DNA of 64,000 nt from Leptospira noumeaensis (GTDB lineage: Bacteria; Spirochaetota; Leptospiria; Leptospirales; Leptospiraceae). The notes below the pieces were generated by a model that worked only from the letters and a program-made list of their open reading frames with translations, was not told the origin of the DNA and searched no databases. The stretch lies in NCBI RefSeq assembly GCF_004770765.1, contig NZ_RQFK01000026.1:1302001-1366000 (forward strand), in the 5' to 3' direction. The position numbers and the translations under genes are program-made. This document shows positions 8,872 to 17,558 of the stretch, piece after piece (position 1 is the first letter of the stretch; every line of letters begins with the position of its first letter).

Positions 8872-8885
8872 GGATTCTAGAATCC
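8872..8885. promoter_or_regulatory. Perfect 14-bp palindrome in a divergent promoter region
   Basis: GGATTCTAGAATCC reads identically on both strands. It sits in the 117-bp gap between the divergent LuxR-type gene (minus, starts 8784) and the small Ser/Gly-rich lipoprotein gene (plus, starts 8902). Flanking bases partly extend the symmetry (ATGG on the left, CCAT on the right). Position and symmetry suit an operator for a dimeric regulator, possibly the adjacent LuxR-type protein. A chance palindrome cannot be ruled out. Confidence 0.35.
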
Positions 8886-8901
8886 ATGAGATCCTACTTA
8901 C

Positions 8902-9258
8902 ATGGATCGATGGGAATTGAAAATTTGGTTTCTTTATTTTGGATTTGTTCTGCTCTTTGAGGGATGTTCTTCTTCCAAAAACTATGAAACAAGGACTCAG
9001 TGTATGGATCGTTGTGTCCGCGAACAGTATGTTTGTGCCCTTGCTTTGGCACCACAATTGGACAATGCTGCAGCCACCACAGTGACATGTGTGAGTTTGT
9101 ACATGATTTGTTATGAAAAATGCCCAGTGACTTCCTCAAGAAGTGGCTCTTACTCTCGTTCCAGTAGTTCTTCCTCTGGCGGAGGAAATAGTGGAGGAGG
9201 AAACTCTAGTTCAGGTTCAGGGAGTGGTTCAAGCTCTTCTTCTGGCGGAGGAAATTAA
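8902..9258 (+). CDS. Small Ser/Gly-rich cysteine-containing lipoprotein
   Basis: The 118-residue product has a signal segment ending in a lipobox (LFEGC, Cys about residue 22). The mature half has a cysteine pattern CxxxC...C ... CxxxxxxCxxxxC (MDRCVREQYVC, VTCVSLYMICYEKC), which could form disulphide-linked helices as in small cysteine-hairpin proteins. The last ~45 residues are only Ser, Gly, Arg, Tyr and Asn, with repeated GGGNSG / SGSGS units, a low-complexity tail that is probably disordered. Its stop is 1 nt from the end of the converging cyclase gene. Function is unknown. Confidence 0.72.
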   Translation: MDRWELKIWFLYFGFVLLFEGCSSSKNYETRTQCMDRCVREQYVCALALAPQLDNAAATTVTCVSLYMICYEKCPVTSSRSGSYSRSSSSSSGGGNSGGGNSSSGSGSGSSSSSGGGN

Positions 9259-9259
9259 A

Positions 9260-11347
9260 TTAAGATCCCGTTTGTCTGTAGATGATCTTTGCACCAATCT
9301 GCAAATTTTTATATAAGTCGAGAAAAATCTGGTTGGGAACCATTCCTTCGGCATCTCTTGAAAATTCAGGACGCAATCGTTTTAAAAAATACATCCCCAG
9401 TTCACCTTTGTTTTTAGCTTTTACTTTTCCCCTATACTCGCATTCAAAAAATCGTTTTACCTTATCATATGTAGTTTCTGAAAGATTGATTTCACCAGCA
9501 TCTCCCGAACTTTCCATACGACTGGCGGTGTTCACAGTATCTCCCCAAACATCATATGCAAATTTTGTTTTTCCGACAACTCCCGCAACAACTGGACCTG
9601 TATGAATCCCAATTCGAATCTCCCAAAATTCCTGACCTAACATTTGTTTGAAGGAGCGGATTTGTGTCATAAAGGCTTTGATTTCCATAGCAAAAAGACA
9701 GGCGTCTACGGGATGTGTGAAATTCCCCTGAGGGATGCCTCCCGCTGCCATATAGGAATCACCAATGGTTTTTAATTTTTCGAAATTGTGACGAATCGAG
9801 ATATCATCAAACTGAGAAAAACATCCATCCAATTGTTCGATAAGATCTTCTGGAGAAAGAGACTCTGCAGCTTTTGTAAAATTTTTAAAATCAGTAAATA
9901 GAATGCTGACGGACTCATATTCCATGGGAACCACTTCTCCACGTTCAATGAGTTCATCTGCTAAATCACCAGGAAGGATGTTCCGAATGAAATGGAGGGT
10001 TTTTTCTCGCTCCTTTTCTAAGTCTCGCCTAAGGTTTGCGTTGTGAATTGCACCCGCTACCTGTTCACAAAAAGATGTGATTTCTGAAAATTCATCCTTT
10101 GTCCAGTCCTGTTCTCTTGTGAGCCTTGTGACACAAATGATTCCGATGGTTTGCCCTTGCACTACCAGTGGGATTTGTCCAAAAAGTTCTAATTTAAAAC
10201 TTTCTACAATCGAAGTATCAATCGTTGAGAGTTGTTTCCATCTAATTGATTTTTTTAAATAAACTGGCTTTTGTTTTTCATACGTTCTGTAGAGTGAACC
10301 AATGTTTGGTGAAAGGACTGGCCGAAAGGTTCGAAGGAAATTACTTACCAGCAGTCCTTTGTTGAAAACTTCTGCACCTTCCATGAGTGGTACCAAAGTA
10401 TTGGTTTTGGGATCTACGAGAAGGATAAACCCTAATTCCACTCGGTGATTGATTTTGAGATAAGTAAATACTTCTCTTGTAATATCTTCGATTTGGGAAA
10501 AAGAGTTAATTTTTCTATTGAAACGGTGTAGGTTTTCTAATTTTAACCTGTTTGTTTCTATGTTTTCTTTTTCTTTTTGGATGGTGATATTTCCTTGTTT
10601 GAGTTCATCCAAAAGGTATCCGGTTTCGATGGTTCCTGCAATATAATCAGCAATGATTTTGATTTGATTGAGTTGTTGTTCCGTGAGTTCAAAAATTCCA
10701 GAATAATCTAACAAATCCAAGGTGCCAATAAATTTGTTACGTAAATAAAGAGGTACAATCAAAAGGGATTTTAAATTGGCTGATTGTTTGTTGGCAAGTT
10801 CCACACCTTCTGTTTTGTAAGATTCAAAATCTTGGATGTAAAAACTTCTTTTTCTTTTTCTCACATAAGCATGTGCATACATGGTAACGTAAGAATCTGA
10901 AACGGGAATTTGCCTCCCCATAATTTCTTCTTTTGCTTTGGCAGTGAGTTCTTCAGGGAAATTACTGTGAAAAAATTCTAAGGTTTCTAGATCTTGTTTA
11001 TAAACATACAAAAGATAATGAGGGACTTTGAATTTTTCCCGAATGTATCGACCTAAAATTTTCAAGATTTCTTTTAAGTCGGAAGCAGAATTGATTTCTC
11101 GAAGCAGTCCATCCAAATCAGAAAGTTGGCTATAGGAATCGACTAGTTTGTCAGAAAAATCTTCAGAGATGGATTTTGTGCTGACTAGTTCCTTTTCTTT
11201 TTGGATGATTTCTTCCTTTAATACACCAACTTCATCTAACAAGTTAGAGATAATTTTTTCCTTATCTTCTTTTTGTTTGTATAAAGAAAACATTCCGTAA
11301 AGAATTCCTACAAAAAGAATCGCGATGGCAAAAAGTCCGTAAATCAT
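9260..11347 (-). CDS. GAF-domain class III adenylate cyclase (catalytically complete)
   Basis: This 695-residue protein has one N-terminal membrane segment (about 2-20), a coiled coil, two GAF sensor domains (about 70-240 and 285-445), and a C-terminal class III nucleotide cyclase domain (about 475-665). All catalytic positions are visible: metal-binding Asp in ILFTDFKNF (about residue 484) and in KTIGD, adenine-selecting Lys in EKLKTIGD and Asp in YDVWGD, and transition-state Asn and Arg in TVNTASRM. The Lys/Asp pair predicts ATP rather than GTP as substrate. The gene overlaps the upstream 1245-residue cyclase-like gene by 4 nt (ATGA), implying coupled translation. The probable signal reaches the CNB proteins at 3785-4727. 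Confidence 0.9.
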   Translation of the reverse strand: MIYGLFAIAILFVGILYGMFSLYKQKEDKEKIISNLLDEVGVLKEEIIQKEKELVSTKSISEDFSDKLVDSYSQLSDLDGLLREINSASDLKEILKILGRYIREKFKVPHYLLYVYKQDLETLEFFHSNFPEELTAKAKEEIMGRQIPVSDSYVTMYAHAYVRKRKRSFYIQDFESYKTEGVELANKQSANLKSLLIVPLYLRNKFIGTLDLLDYSGIFELTEQQLNQIKIIADYIAGTIETGYLLDELKQGNITIQKEKENIETNRLKLENLHRFNRKINSFSQIEDITREVFTYLKINHRVELGFILLVDPKTNTLVPLMEGAEVFNKGLLVSNFLRTFRPVLSPNIGSLYRTYEKQKPVYLKKSIRWKQLSTIDTSIVESFKLELFGQIPLVVQGQTIGIICVTRLTREQDWTKDEFSEITSFCEQVAGAIHNANLRRDLEKEREKTLHFIRNILPGDLADELIERGEVVPMEYESVSILFTDFKNFTKAAESLSPEDLIEQLDGCFSQFDDISIRHNFEKLKTIGDSYMAAGGIPQGNFTHPVDACLFAMEIKAFMTQIRSFKQMLGQEFWEIRIGIHTGPVVAGVVGKTKFAYDVWGDTVNTASRMESSGDAGEINLSETTYDKVKRFFECEYRGKVKAKNKGELGMYFLKRLRPEFSRDAEGMVPNQIFLDLYKNLQIGAKIIYRQTGS

Positions 11348-14300
11348 TTGATTAGAATTTTTGCTCCCCGTTTTTGTTGGGTGTATAACCTTCCAAATTT
11401 TTCATTCGGCGTCGATCCTGTATCATCCGACAAATCCGGTTTTAAGGACAACAATTCATAAATAGGGAACTGATCTCCTTCATAGGTATTGATTTGGCGT
11501 TGGTTGTCGATATGGAACAGTCGTTTTACCTTTTCCATTGTTTCTTGTGAGATATTGATAGGAACACCCACACCACCACGTCGAATGGCTTGCGTTTGTG
11601 TGACTGTTTTTCCCCATACATCATAATTAAACTTAGATTTTCCGATCACACCAGCAACCACTGGACCTGAGTGGATGGCAATTGTGATCCCATTCGGTCG
11701 GAAGGGAATGTCTTTAAAGTCTTCTATCATTCGATTGACTTCGTCTTTGATCTGTAAGGCGGCAAGGCAAGCATCTACTGCGTGAGTAAAGTTTCCTACA
11801 GGAAGTCCACCGGCTGCAAGATACATATCTCCTGTCATACGAAGTTTTTCCATTCCTTGTGCTTTGATGATTTCGTCAAAACGAGAGAAATATAAATCCA
11901 AGCCTTCGATGAGTTCTTCTGGTGTGAGTTGGCCCGTAATTTGTGAAAACCCTGGAAAACTAGTCATTAGTAAGGTAACGTTTTCAAATTCAACCGGATT
12001 CACTCGGCCTTTTTTTTGTAATTCTTCGGCTACGTTTTTAGGAAGGATGTTGAGTAAAAGAGAATCCGATCTTAGTTTTTCCTCTTCGATTTTTTTAAGT
12101 AAAAAGTGGTTGTTGATCGCACTGGCAATATGTTCTGAAACACCGACAATGGAATCCACTTCGTCGGTACTCAATTGGATGTTTTCATCACTAATTCCAT
12201 AAACTGCCATGGCCACAACTTCGTCATTATTCACAAGTGGTGAAATCAGAAATCCTTTCATACCTGATTTTTCTGTGATTTGTTTGTCGATTGCAAATGG
12301 CATGGACTTCGGAACATGTTTCATATAAAAATGACGTTTTCTTTGGTAACATTTGTATACAAATCCACTTTCTTCTCTAAGAGGAAAACGAAGTGATTTG
12401 AAATAGTTTATATTATCATCAATTAACAGATCAAATCCAGAATGGTTTAAATATCTGAATTCATTGTATTCTTTATCTAGAAAATAGAGAACACAATGTT
12501 CGATTTTATAGTTTTTGCGGATAAATCCAAATATTTCTGCGAGAATGTTTTCTAAGTTGTTTTGCGAGTTTACAGTTTTTGCAAACTCATTCATTTTTTG
12601 AATTTCTGCTTTTGCTTGTTCTGATTTTTTGCGTTCGGCTTCTGTAATTTGTAATAATAAAGAGTTTTGGATGGCTCCCGCAATTTGGTCACAAAAACCG
12701 GCAATCCTTCTTAAAACTTCGCGTGTGACTTCCATTGGTTTTTGATAGGAAGTGAAATACGCCATACCAATCACTTCGTTTTGAACCACAAGAGGAACCG
12801 CCACAAAGGAAGTAAGGCTGAGTTTTGTGAAAATTTGTTCGTCTAACTCGGATTCGTATTTTTTAGGTGGTTTGGGAACAAACAATGCTCTTTTTCGTGC
12901 ATACGTTTTGTAAATGATTCCACCTTTTTCGTTTAGGGGAACTCTGAAAGATTTTGCATATAGCAGTTGTTCTTCGGTTGCATAAGGAGGAATGGTTGTA
13001 TTGTAAGTGTAAAGTTCTTTTTTCTTTGGATCTATGAGTTGCAGGAGAGTGGCTTCAATTTCAAAAGTTTTTAAAATATAGTTAAACATCTCTTCGATGA
13101 TTTGTGAGAGGCTTGACTCTGAATTGATTTTTTTGGTAAATTCGTTGAGTTTGACTACTTCGTTTTTTGCATTCTCCATTTGCATCCTTGCATTTTCTGC
13201 TATGAACTTTTCTCGGTTCATTTCTTCCACAAGGATGGAGTTTGTGACTGCAGTTGCGATGTTTTCAGCTGTATTTTCCACTAACTGGAGTTGGGATCTG
13301 GAAAAACTTGTACCTTTTTGTGCGCTAAAAATGGCTAACATGGCAATGACTTTCCCTTGGGAACTGAGAGGGATGATCATACCAGGATGTTTTCCAATCA
13401 ACTGAACAAACTTTTGGTTGGATTCGTTGAGCCGCGATTCCCAAACTTTTGCAAAACGGAAAGGTCTGTTCCTTTTATAAACATGATAAAATAAACCCGC
13501 AGTAGGATCGAGTGGGAAACTCATCCCTTGTAATTTAGATTCTAATGTCATACCAGAGTTAGGTGATACAACGGATTTGTGATATATGAGTTTGGAATTT
13601 TCGGAATCAACGAGTAACAAAATCATCGAGTCGCAAAAAACTTCATCATTCAAATAATCAAAAGCTTTTTTGAGAATACTATCTAGTTCGAGGGAAGTGT
13701 TGAGTGTTTTAGCAAATTCGTTCAGACGTTCAATATTTGCTTTTGAACTTTCTAATTCTTGAGTTCTTTCTACAACAATGTCTTCTAATCCTTCTTTGAG
13801 GATATTTAGTTCTTTGTTGGAAACTTCTAATCGTTCTTTTAGTTTTTCAATGGAAAGGTAGGCCCTTGTGAATCCATAGGAAAGGATATAACCTTGGAAC
13901 AAAATAAAACCTAAAAACCCAAATGGGGTTAAGTTCATTGTATTGATGACATTATTTTGGTAAAGGATGTCATGAACCACAGTTCCAAATACAAAACTAA
14001 ATCCAATGAGGGATAAACCAGCCCCAACCGTATCAGAACGATACGCCATGATGATGGCGATTGTGATTCGAACACAGACAGAGATGAGAAATAGTTGGAA
14101 AAAGTGAATTTTGGCACTGAAAACGGCAACCGGTAAAAATAACGATATTAGAAACGGTGTGATGAGGATGTATAACACCCACATAGTCCTTTGGCCCACT
14201 GTGTTTGGAAAAACCAACCGGTAAAAGTAAGCAAAAACAATTGTTGCAATATAGATGGTTGCAAATTCTAAACGAATGAGAAAGTCCATCGGCATATCGG

Positions 14301-15081
14301 GAAATATGCTAAGAATATTCCTTTCGCCGATTGTAAGAAGCCGCATAACGATGAGTAAACTAAATAATGAGATAAAAAGACTGGCTTTGTCCTGCCTTCG
14401 CATCACAAATAGTCCCAAGTGATACAATGCCCAAAGGAAAATACTTCCTGCTAGAAAGGAAGTTGTTTGGTAACTGCGATTGACCTTGTCGTATAACATT
14501 CGTCTTTCGCCAATTTCCATACTTTCCCAAAATCCACCCTTGGAATAATGGAAGTTGGATATTTCGTAAACAATTTCGGTTTCACCAGAGATTGGTTCTA
14601 AATCCATTAACACTGATTTATACGATGGTTCAAAATAGTTTGGATTGATTCCGAAACTACCTTGTTCCACGATTAGTTTGCCATTGATGTACAACCTGTA
14701 TGCTGAAGACAAGTCGAGGTTATGAAAGGCCAGAGCTGGTGTGTTTGGTGGGAAAAAAACTTTTAACTTATATGTCGCATAACCAAATCCATCTAGGGTT
14801 TCACCAAACCAATCGACTCCTTTCCAATTGGAAGGAACAGTTTGGTAGATGTATTTTGGTTCTTTGCCAAATTCGGAATCAATTTGTATGCTAGTGTTTG
14901 TTTGTTTCCAATAAAATTCCCATTCTCCATCTAGGGTGATGTTTCCATCTTTATTGAAGTCCCATGAAGACAAGTCCATCTTTCCTTCTTTTGCGATTGG
15001 TTTGTTGCGATTGACTTCCTTACAATGAGACAATCCAAAGAACAGGCCGAATAGGAATAACAAAAAGACTCTTTTCTTCAT
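11344..15081 (-). CDS. 7TM-DISM receptor with three GAF domains and a degenerate cyclase domain
   Basis: The 1245-residue product starts with a lipobox-like signal (GLSHC, Cys 20). It continues with an extracytoplasmic beta-sandwich of 7TM-DISM type (about 35-190, WDFNKDGNITLDGEWEFYW), seven membrane segments (about 205-415), a coiled coil, three GAF domains (about 450-610, 640-800, 830-990) and a class III cyclase-like domain (about 1030-1200). In the last domain the first metal Asp is Ser (LLMTSFPGF), the adenine-selecting Lys is Arg (EKLRMTGD), and the transition-state Asn and Arg are Thr and Ala (TVTQTQA); only the second metal Asp and the YDVWG Asp remain. It is therefore predicted to be catalytically dead. 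It is translated just before the complete cyclase. Confidence 0.88.
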   Translation of the reverse strand: MKKRVFLLFLFGLFFGLSHCKEVNRNKPIAKEGKMDLSSWDFNKDGNITLDGEWEFYWKQTNTSIQIDSEFGKEPKYIYQTVPSNWKGVDWFGETLDGFGYATYKLKVFFPPNTPALAFHNLDLSSAYRLYINGKLIVEQGSFGINPNYFEPSYKSVLMDLEPISGETEIVYEISNFHYSKGGFWESMEIGERRMLYDKVNRSYQTTSFLAGSIFLWALYHLGLFVMRRQDKASLFISLFSLLIVMRLLTIGERNILSIFPDMPMDFLIRLEFATIYIATIVFAYFYRLVFPNTVGQRTMWVLYILITPFLISLFLPVAVFSAKIHFFQLFLISVCVRITIAIIMAYRSDTVGAGLSLIGFSFVFGTVVHDILYQNNVINTMNLTPFGFLGFILFQGYILSYGFTRAYLSIEKLKERLEVSNKELNILKEGLEDIVVERTQELESSKANIERLNEFAKTLNTSLELDSILKKAFDYLNDEVFCDSMILLLVDSENSKLIYHKSVVSPNSGMTLESKLQGMSFPLDPTAGLFYHVYKRNRPFRFAKVWESRLNESNQKFVQLIGKHPGMIIPLSSQGKVIAMLAIFSAQKGTSFSRSQLQLVENTAENIATAVTNSILVEEMNREKFIAENARMQMENAKNEVVKLNEFTKKINSESSLSQIIEEMFNYILKTFEIEATLLQLIDPKKKELYTYNTTIPPYATEEQLLYAKSFRVPLNEKGGIIYKTYARKRALFVPKPPKKYESELDEQIFTKLSLTSFVAVPLVVQNEVIGMAYFTSYQKPMEVTREVLRRIAGFCDQIAGAIQNSLLLQITEAERKKSEQAKAEIQKMNEFAKTVNSQNNLENILAEIFGFIRKNYKIEHCVLYFLDKEYNEFRYLNHSGFDLLIDDNINYFKSLRFPLREESGFVYKCYQRKRHFYMKHVPKSMPFAIDKQITEKSGMKGFLISPLVNNDEVVAMAVYGISDENIQLSTDEVDSIVGVSEHIASAINNHFLLKKIEEEKLRSDSLLLNILPKNVAEELQKKGRVNPVEFENVTLLMTSFPGFSQITGQLTPEELIEGLDLYFSRFDEIIKAQGMEKLRMTGDMYLAAGGLPVGNFTHAVDACLAALQIKDEVNRMIEDFKDIPFRPNGITIAIHSGPVVAGVIGKSKFNYDVWGKTVTQTQAIRRGGVGVPINISQETMEKVKRLFHIDNQRQINTYEGDQFPIYELLSLKPDLSDDTGSTPNEKFGRLYTQQKRGAKILIK

Positions 15082-15130
15082 AGGTAGGCTACTAAGGTTA
15101 AGAACTAGCGATGGAAAAGAAAAGGAAAAT

Positions 15131-16129
15131 TCAAGAATAACTGACTTTTATTTGAGAAGGAGAAAAATGTTTTTCCAATGCTCCTGACATAAGATTGATA
15201 ATTTCTTCCGTTTCTAATTTCGAATAAGAAACGATTTTATCTTTTTTTTCAAAATCATGAAATAAAATGGAAGAGTCCTTTCTGAGATCAGTCATCCTCT
15301 TCAAAAAATCAACATTCATCCGAAATCCACCAATACTAATGTCAAGAATGCCTTCCATGTTTAGTTCTTTCCCTAATTCGTCGGCTAACGATTGGTAATG
15401 GGTTTGCCATTCGGGCACTCTGAGAATGGGATCAATACAAATTCTTACCTTCCAACCATCTTTTATGGCTTGAGTTATCGCCTTTAGCCTTGCTTGCAAA
15501 GATGGAGTTCCGTGTTCAATCGATTCGATGATGGACTGCGGGCTGATCGTCCAAGCGAGGATGACATTGGGATTCGGACTGTATTTGGAAATTTGACCGT
15601 AGTTAGTTGACTTGGTTCTGATTTCTAAACTCAAATTTAGTTCGTTAGCCGCAAATTCCAACCATGCCTTGGTGGCTGGAAAAAAGGATTCTAATGCCAA
15701 AAGGTCGGTGTCATAAGATAAAGCGAGGTATAAGGATTTATTTTTGTCCAAAAACTCTTTGGTAGCGAAAAAAAAATCTTCCCAATTGACAAATAACACG
15801 AGATTGGCGGAAGGAAACATCCCTTGTAAATAACAATATTCGCAATCGTAAATGCAGTTGAGGGCCAACGTGTTGTAATAAAAATGCGGATGAGAGAAGT
15901 TAGGTGAAAAATCACTTCCTTTGTATAAAAATTGGTCTTTTTTTTCGGCCAAAATCAACTTGGGAGATTCTTTTTGGATTCTAAAGTTTTGGGAATTCCG
16001 ATTGAAACTATCTTTGTAATGTCGAATTGGGATAGGAATGGCATTGGGAAATCGATTTAGAATTTCCTTGGTACGAAAATGATCTTTGATATTATCTTCA
16101 ATGTAGATATGAGAAAACGACTTAAACAT
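15131..16129 (-). CDS. Spore photoproduct lyase-like radical SAM protein
   Basis: The 332-residue product has the radical SAM cluster motif CxxxCxxC as CIYDCEYCYLQ (about residues 93-103), with flanking sequence of the SplB family. SplB uses a 4Fe-4S cluster and S-adenosylmethionine to reverse thymine photodimers in spore DNA. Leptospira does not sporulate. In the region where Bacillus SplB has its H-donor cysteine (a C-T-S-D motif as I recall it), this protein reads SYDTD, so that cysteine appears absent. It may repair a different lesion or act on another substrate. The start overlaps the nucleoside phosphorylase gene by 8 nt. Confidence 0.8.
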   Translation of the reverse strand: MFKSFSHIYIEDNIKDHFRTKEILNRFPNAIPIPIRHYKDSFNRNSQNFRIQKESPKLILAEKKDQFLYKGSDFSPNFSHPHFYYNTLALNCIYDCEYCYLQGMFPSANLVLFVNWEDFFFATKEFLDKNKSLYLALSYDTDLLALESFFPATKAWLEFAANELNLSLEIRTKSTNYGQISKYSPNPNVILAWTISPQSIIESIEHGTPSLQARLKAITQAIKDGWKVRICIDPILRVPEWQTHYQSLADELGKELNMEGILDISIGGFRMNVDFLKRMTDLRKDSSILFHDFEKKDKIVSYSKLETEEIINLMSGALEKHFSPSQIKVSYS

Positions 16130-16988
16130 GAAGGGAATGCCTCCACTTGTCGAAGTAGTTTTTGAGATCGGTTTTGGATTTTAAATTGGATTTGTCAGGT
16201 TCCTCAGGAAAAGGAAGTTGCGAATGGGGATGGCGCAATCTGTAGAAACGAACTGATTTTTTTAGGTCATGTTTCATGGTCTCTGTTAGGCGTAAGTTTT
16301 GAATGAACGATTCTACTATAGGCCAATCAATTGATTCGATGGGATCTGCACTCACCCAAGGAAGAGGTGTTTTCCATTCATCGAATAGTCCTTCCATTGT
16401 TTTTGCCATCATGGTTTCCACATCTTCTGCTTTGCAAAAATTTCCTTCTAAGTGATCGGAAACCACTTTTCCCACAGCAATGTTTTCTAAAGGAAAATAA
16501 AGAGAAGCCGCTTCAAAAAATCCAGAGCCTTCCATATCCACAAGACTTATATTCTGTAATTCGTTTTCGTTTAACGATAGAAAACGATCTTTTGTATGGT
16601 CTTTGGTGACTGGTCTATCAAAAGTTTTGAGATTTGTTTCTTTTTGGAATTTTGAATTTAAAATACGATCTGGATAAAAATCCCTCTGTGAACTTACATC
16701 CGTGATTTTGTTGGCCCAGAAAAAATCACCTAATGTATGTTCGGAGTTTGTTGAACCTGCAATTCCTAAATTCCAAACCTTCATCTGGTTTCTTTCTGTT
16801 TTCGTGAAGATATGGGCAAATTCGGAAACTGCCAAAGCTATAGAAAGTTTGCCTGTTCCAGAGATAACGATATAATGATTTTCTTTTTGGAAGATCCTAA
16901 ATTTTCCAGAATGGGAAATGGGTTTTGCGTCCAATTTTGTGAGCCAGGGTTTGGCCTCAGAAAGTATGGCGAAAAACAATGCAGGCAT
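16122..16988 (-). CDS. Nucleoside phosphorylase / MTA-SAH nucleosidase superfamily protein
   Basis: This 288-residue protein has the phosphorylase superfamily fold signature: N-terminal FFAILSEAKPWL, WNLGIAGS (phosphate/ribose region), then VDMEGSGFFEAA (ribose-binding Met-Glu motif) and VSDHLEG with the catalytic Asp position. The C-terminal ~90 residues go beyond the usual fold and are helical and basic. The gene overlaps the SplB-like gene downstream. MTA/SAH nucleosidases also cleave 5'-deoxyadenosine, the by-product of radical SAM chemistry, which would explain the pairing. That link is inference. It could instead be a purine nucleoside phosphorylase paralogue. Confidence 0.72.
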   Translation of the reverse strand: MPALFFAILSEAKPWLTKLDAKPISHSGKFRIFQKENHYIVISGTGKLSIALAVSEFAHIFTKTERNQMKVWNLGIAGSTNSEHTLGDFFWANKITDVSSQRDFYPDRILNSKFQKETNLKTFDRPVTKDHTKDRFLSLNENELQNISLVDMEGSGFFEAASLYFPLENIAVGKVVSDHLEGNFCKAEDVETMMAKTMEGLFDEWKTPLPWVSADPIESIDWPIVESFIQNLRLTETMKHDLKKSVRFYRLRHPHSQLPFPEEPDKSNLKSKTDLKNYFDKWRHSLHV

Positions 16989-17015
16989 AGTCTAAACATG
17001 AAACAGGGGGGTTCC

Positions 17016-17558
17016 ATGCAAAGAAAAGTTTTGTTTGCTATTTTTCTCTTTACCGGTTTCCATATCTACGCAGGAGGAAAAAAAATGTCATTCCATGATC
17101 TTAAATCTGTATCCATCCAAGGAAAAGAGGTTTCTCTTTCCGAATACAAAGGACATCCCGTCCTAGTTGTGAACGTTGCATCTAAGTGCGGTTATACGCC
17201 GCAATACGATGGTCTGGAAAAAGTCCATCAAACATATAAGGATAAAGGTTTGAAAGTGGTTGGATTTCCTTCCAATGATTTTGGTGGCCAGGAACCAGGA
17301 ACCGAAACTCAAATAGCTGAGTTTTGTAAGTTAAATTTTGGTGTCACTTTCGATCTGATGAAAAAAACCAAAGTTCTTGGAAACGATAAAGATCCCATCT
17401 ATCAGTTTTTAACTGAAAATGCAAAAGAAAAAGGGGATGTGAAGTGGAACTTCGAAAAATTCCTAATTGATAAAAATGGAAACGTTGTAGGAAGATTCCC
17501 TTCGGGAACCAAACCGGAATCTGCGGAGTTAAAACAAGCCATTGAGAATCTTCTTTAA
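17016..17558 (+). CDS. Glutathione peroxidase family protein, exported
   Basis: The product has about 180 residues from the ATG at 17016, which follows a GGGGGG Shine-Dalgarno run 5 nt upstream; an ATG at 16998 is possible but lacks one. A short signal peptide (core VLFAIFLFTGF, ending HIYAG) suggests periplasmic location. The peroxidatic Cys is in NVASKCGYTPQY, the catalytic Gln in FGGQEPGT, and the Trp in WNFEKFL. It is a Cys-type (not seleno-) peroxidase, and such enzymes usually use thioredoxin. It should reduce hydroperoxides. It overlaps the ChaN-like gene by 17 nt. Confidence 0.9.
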   Translation: MQRKVLFAIFLFTGFHIYAGGKKMSFHDLKSVSIQGKEVSLSEYKGHPVLVVNVASKCGYTPQYDGLEKVHQTYKDKGLKVVGFPSNDFGGQEPGTETQIAEFCKLNFGVTFDLMKKTKVLGNDKDPIYQFLTENAKEKGDVKWNFEKFLIDKNGNVVGRFPSGTKPESAELKQAIENLL

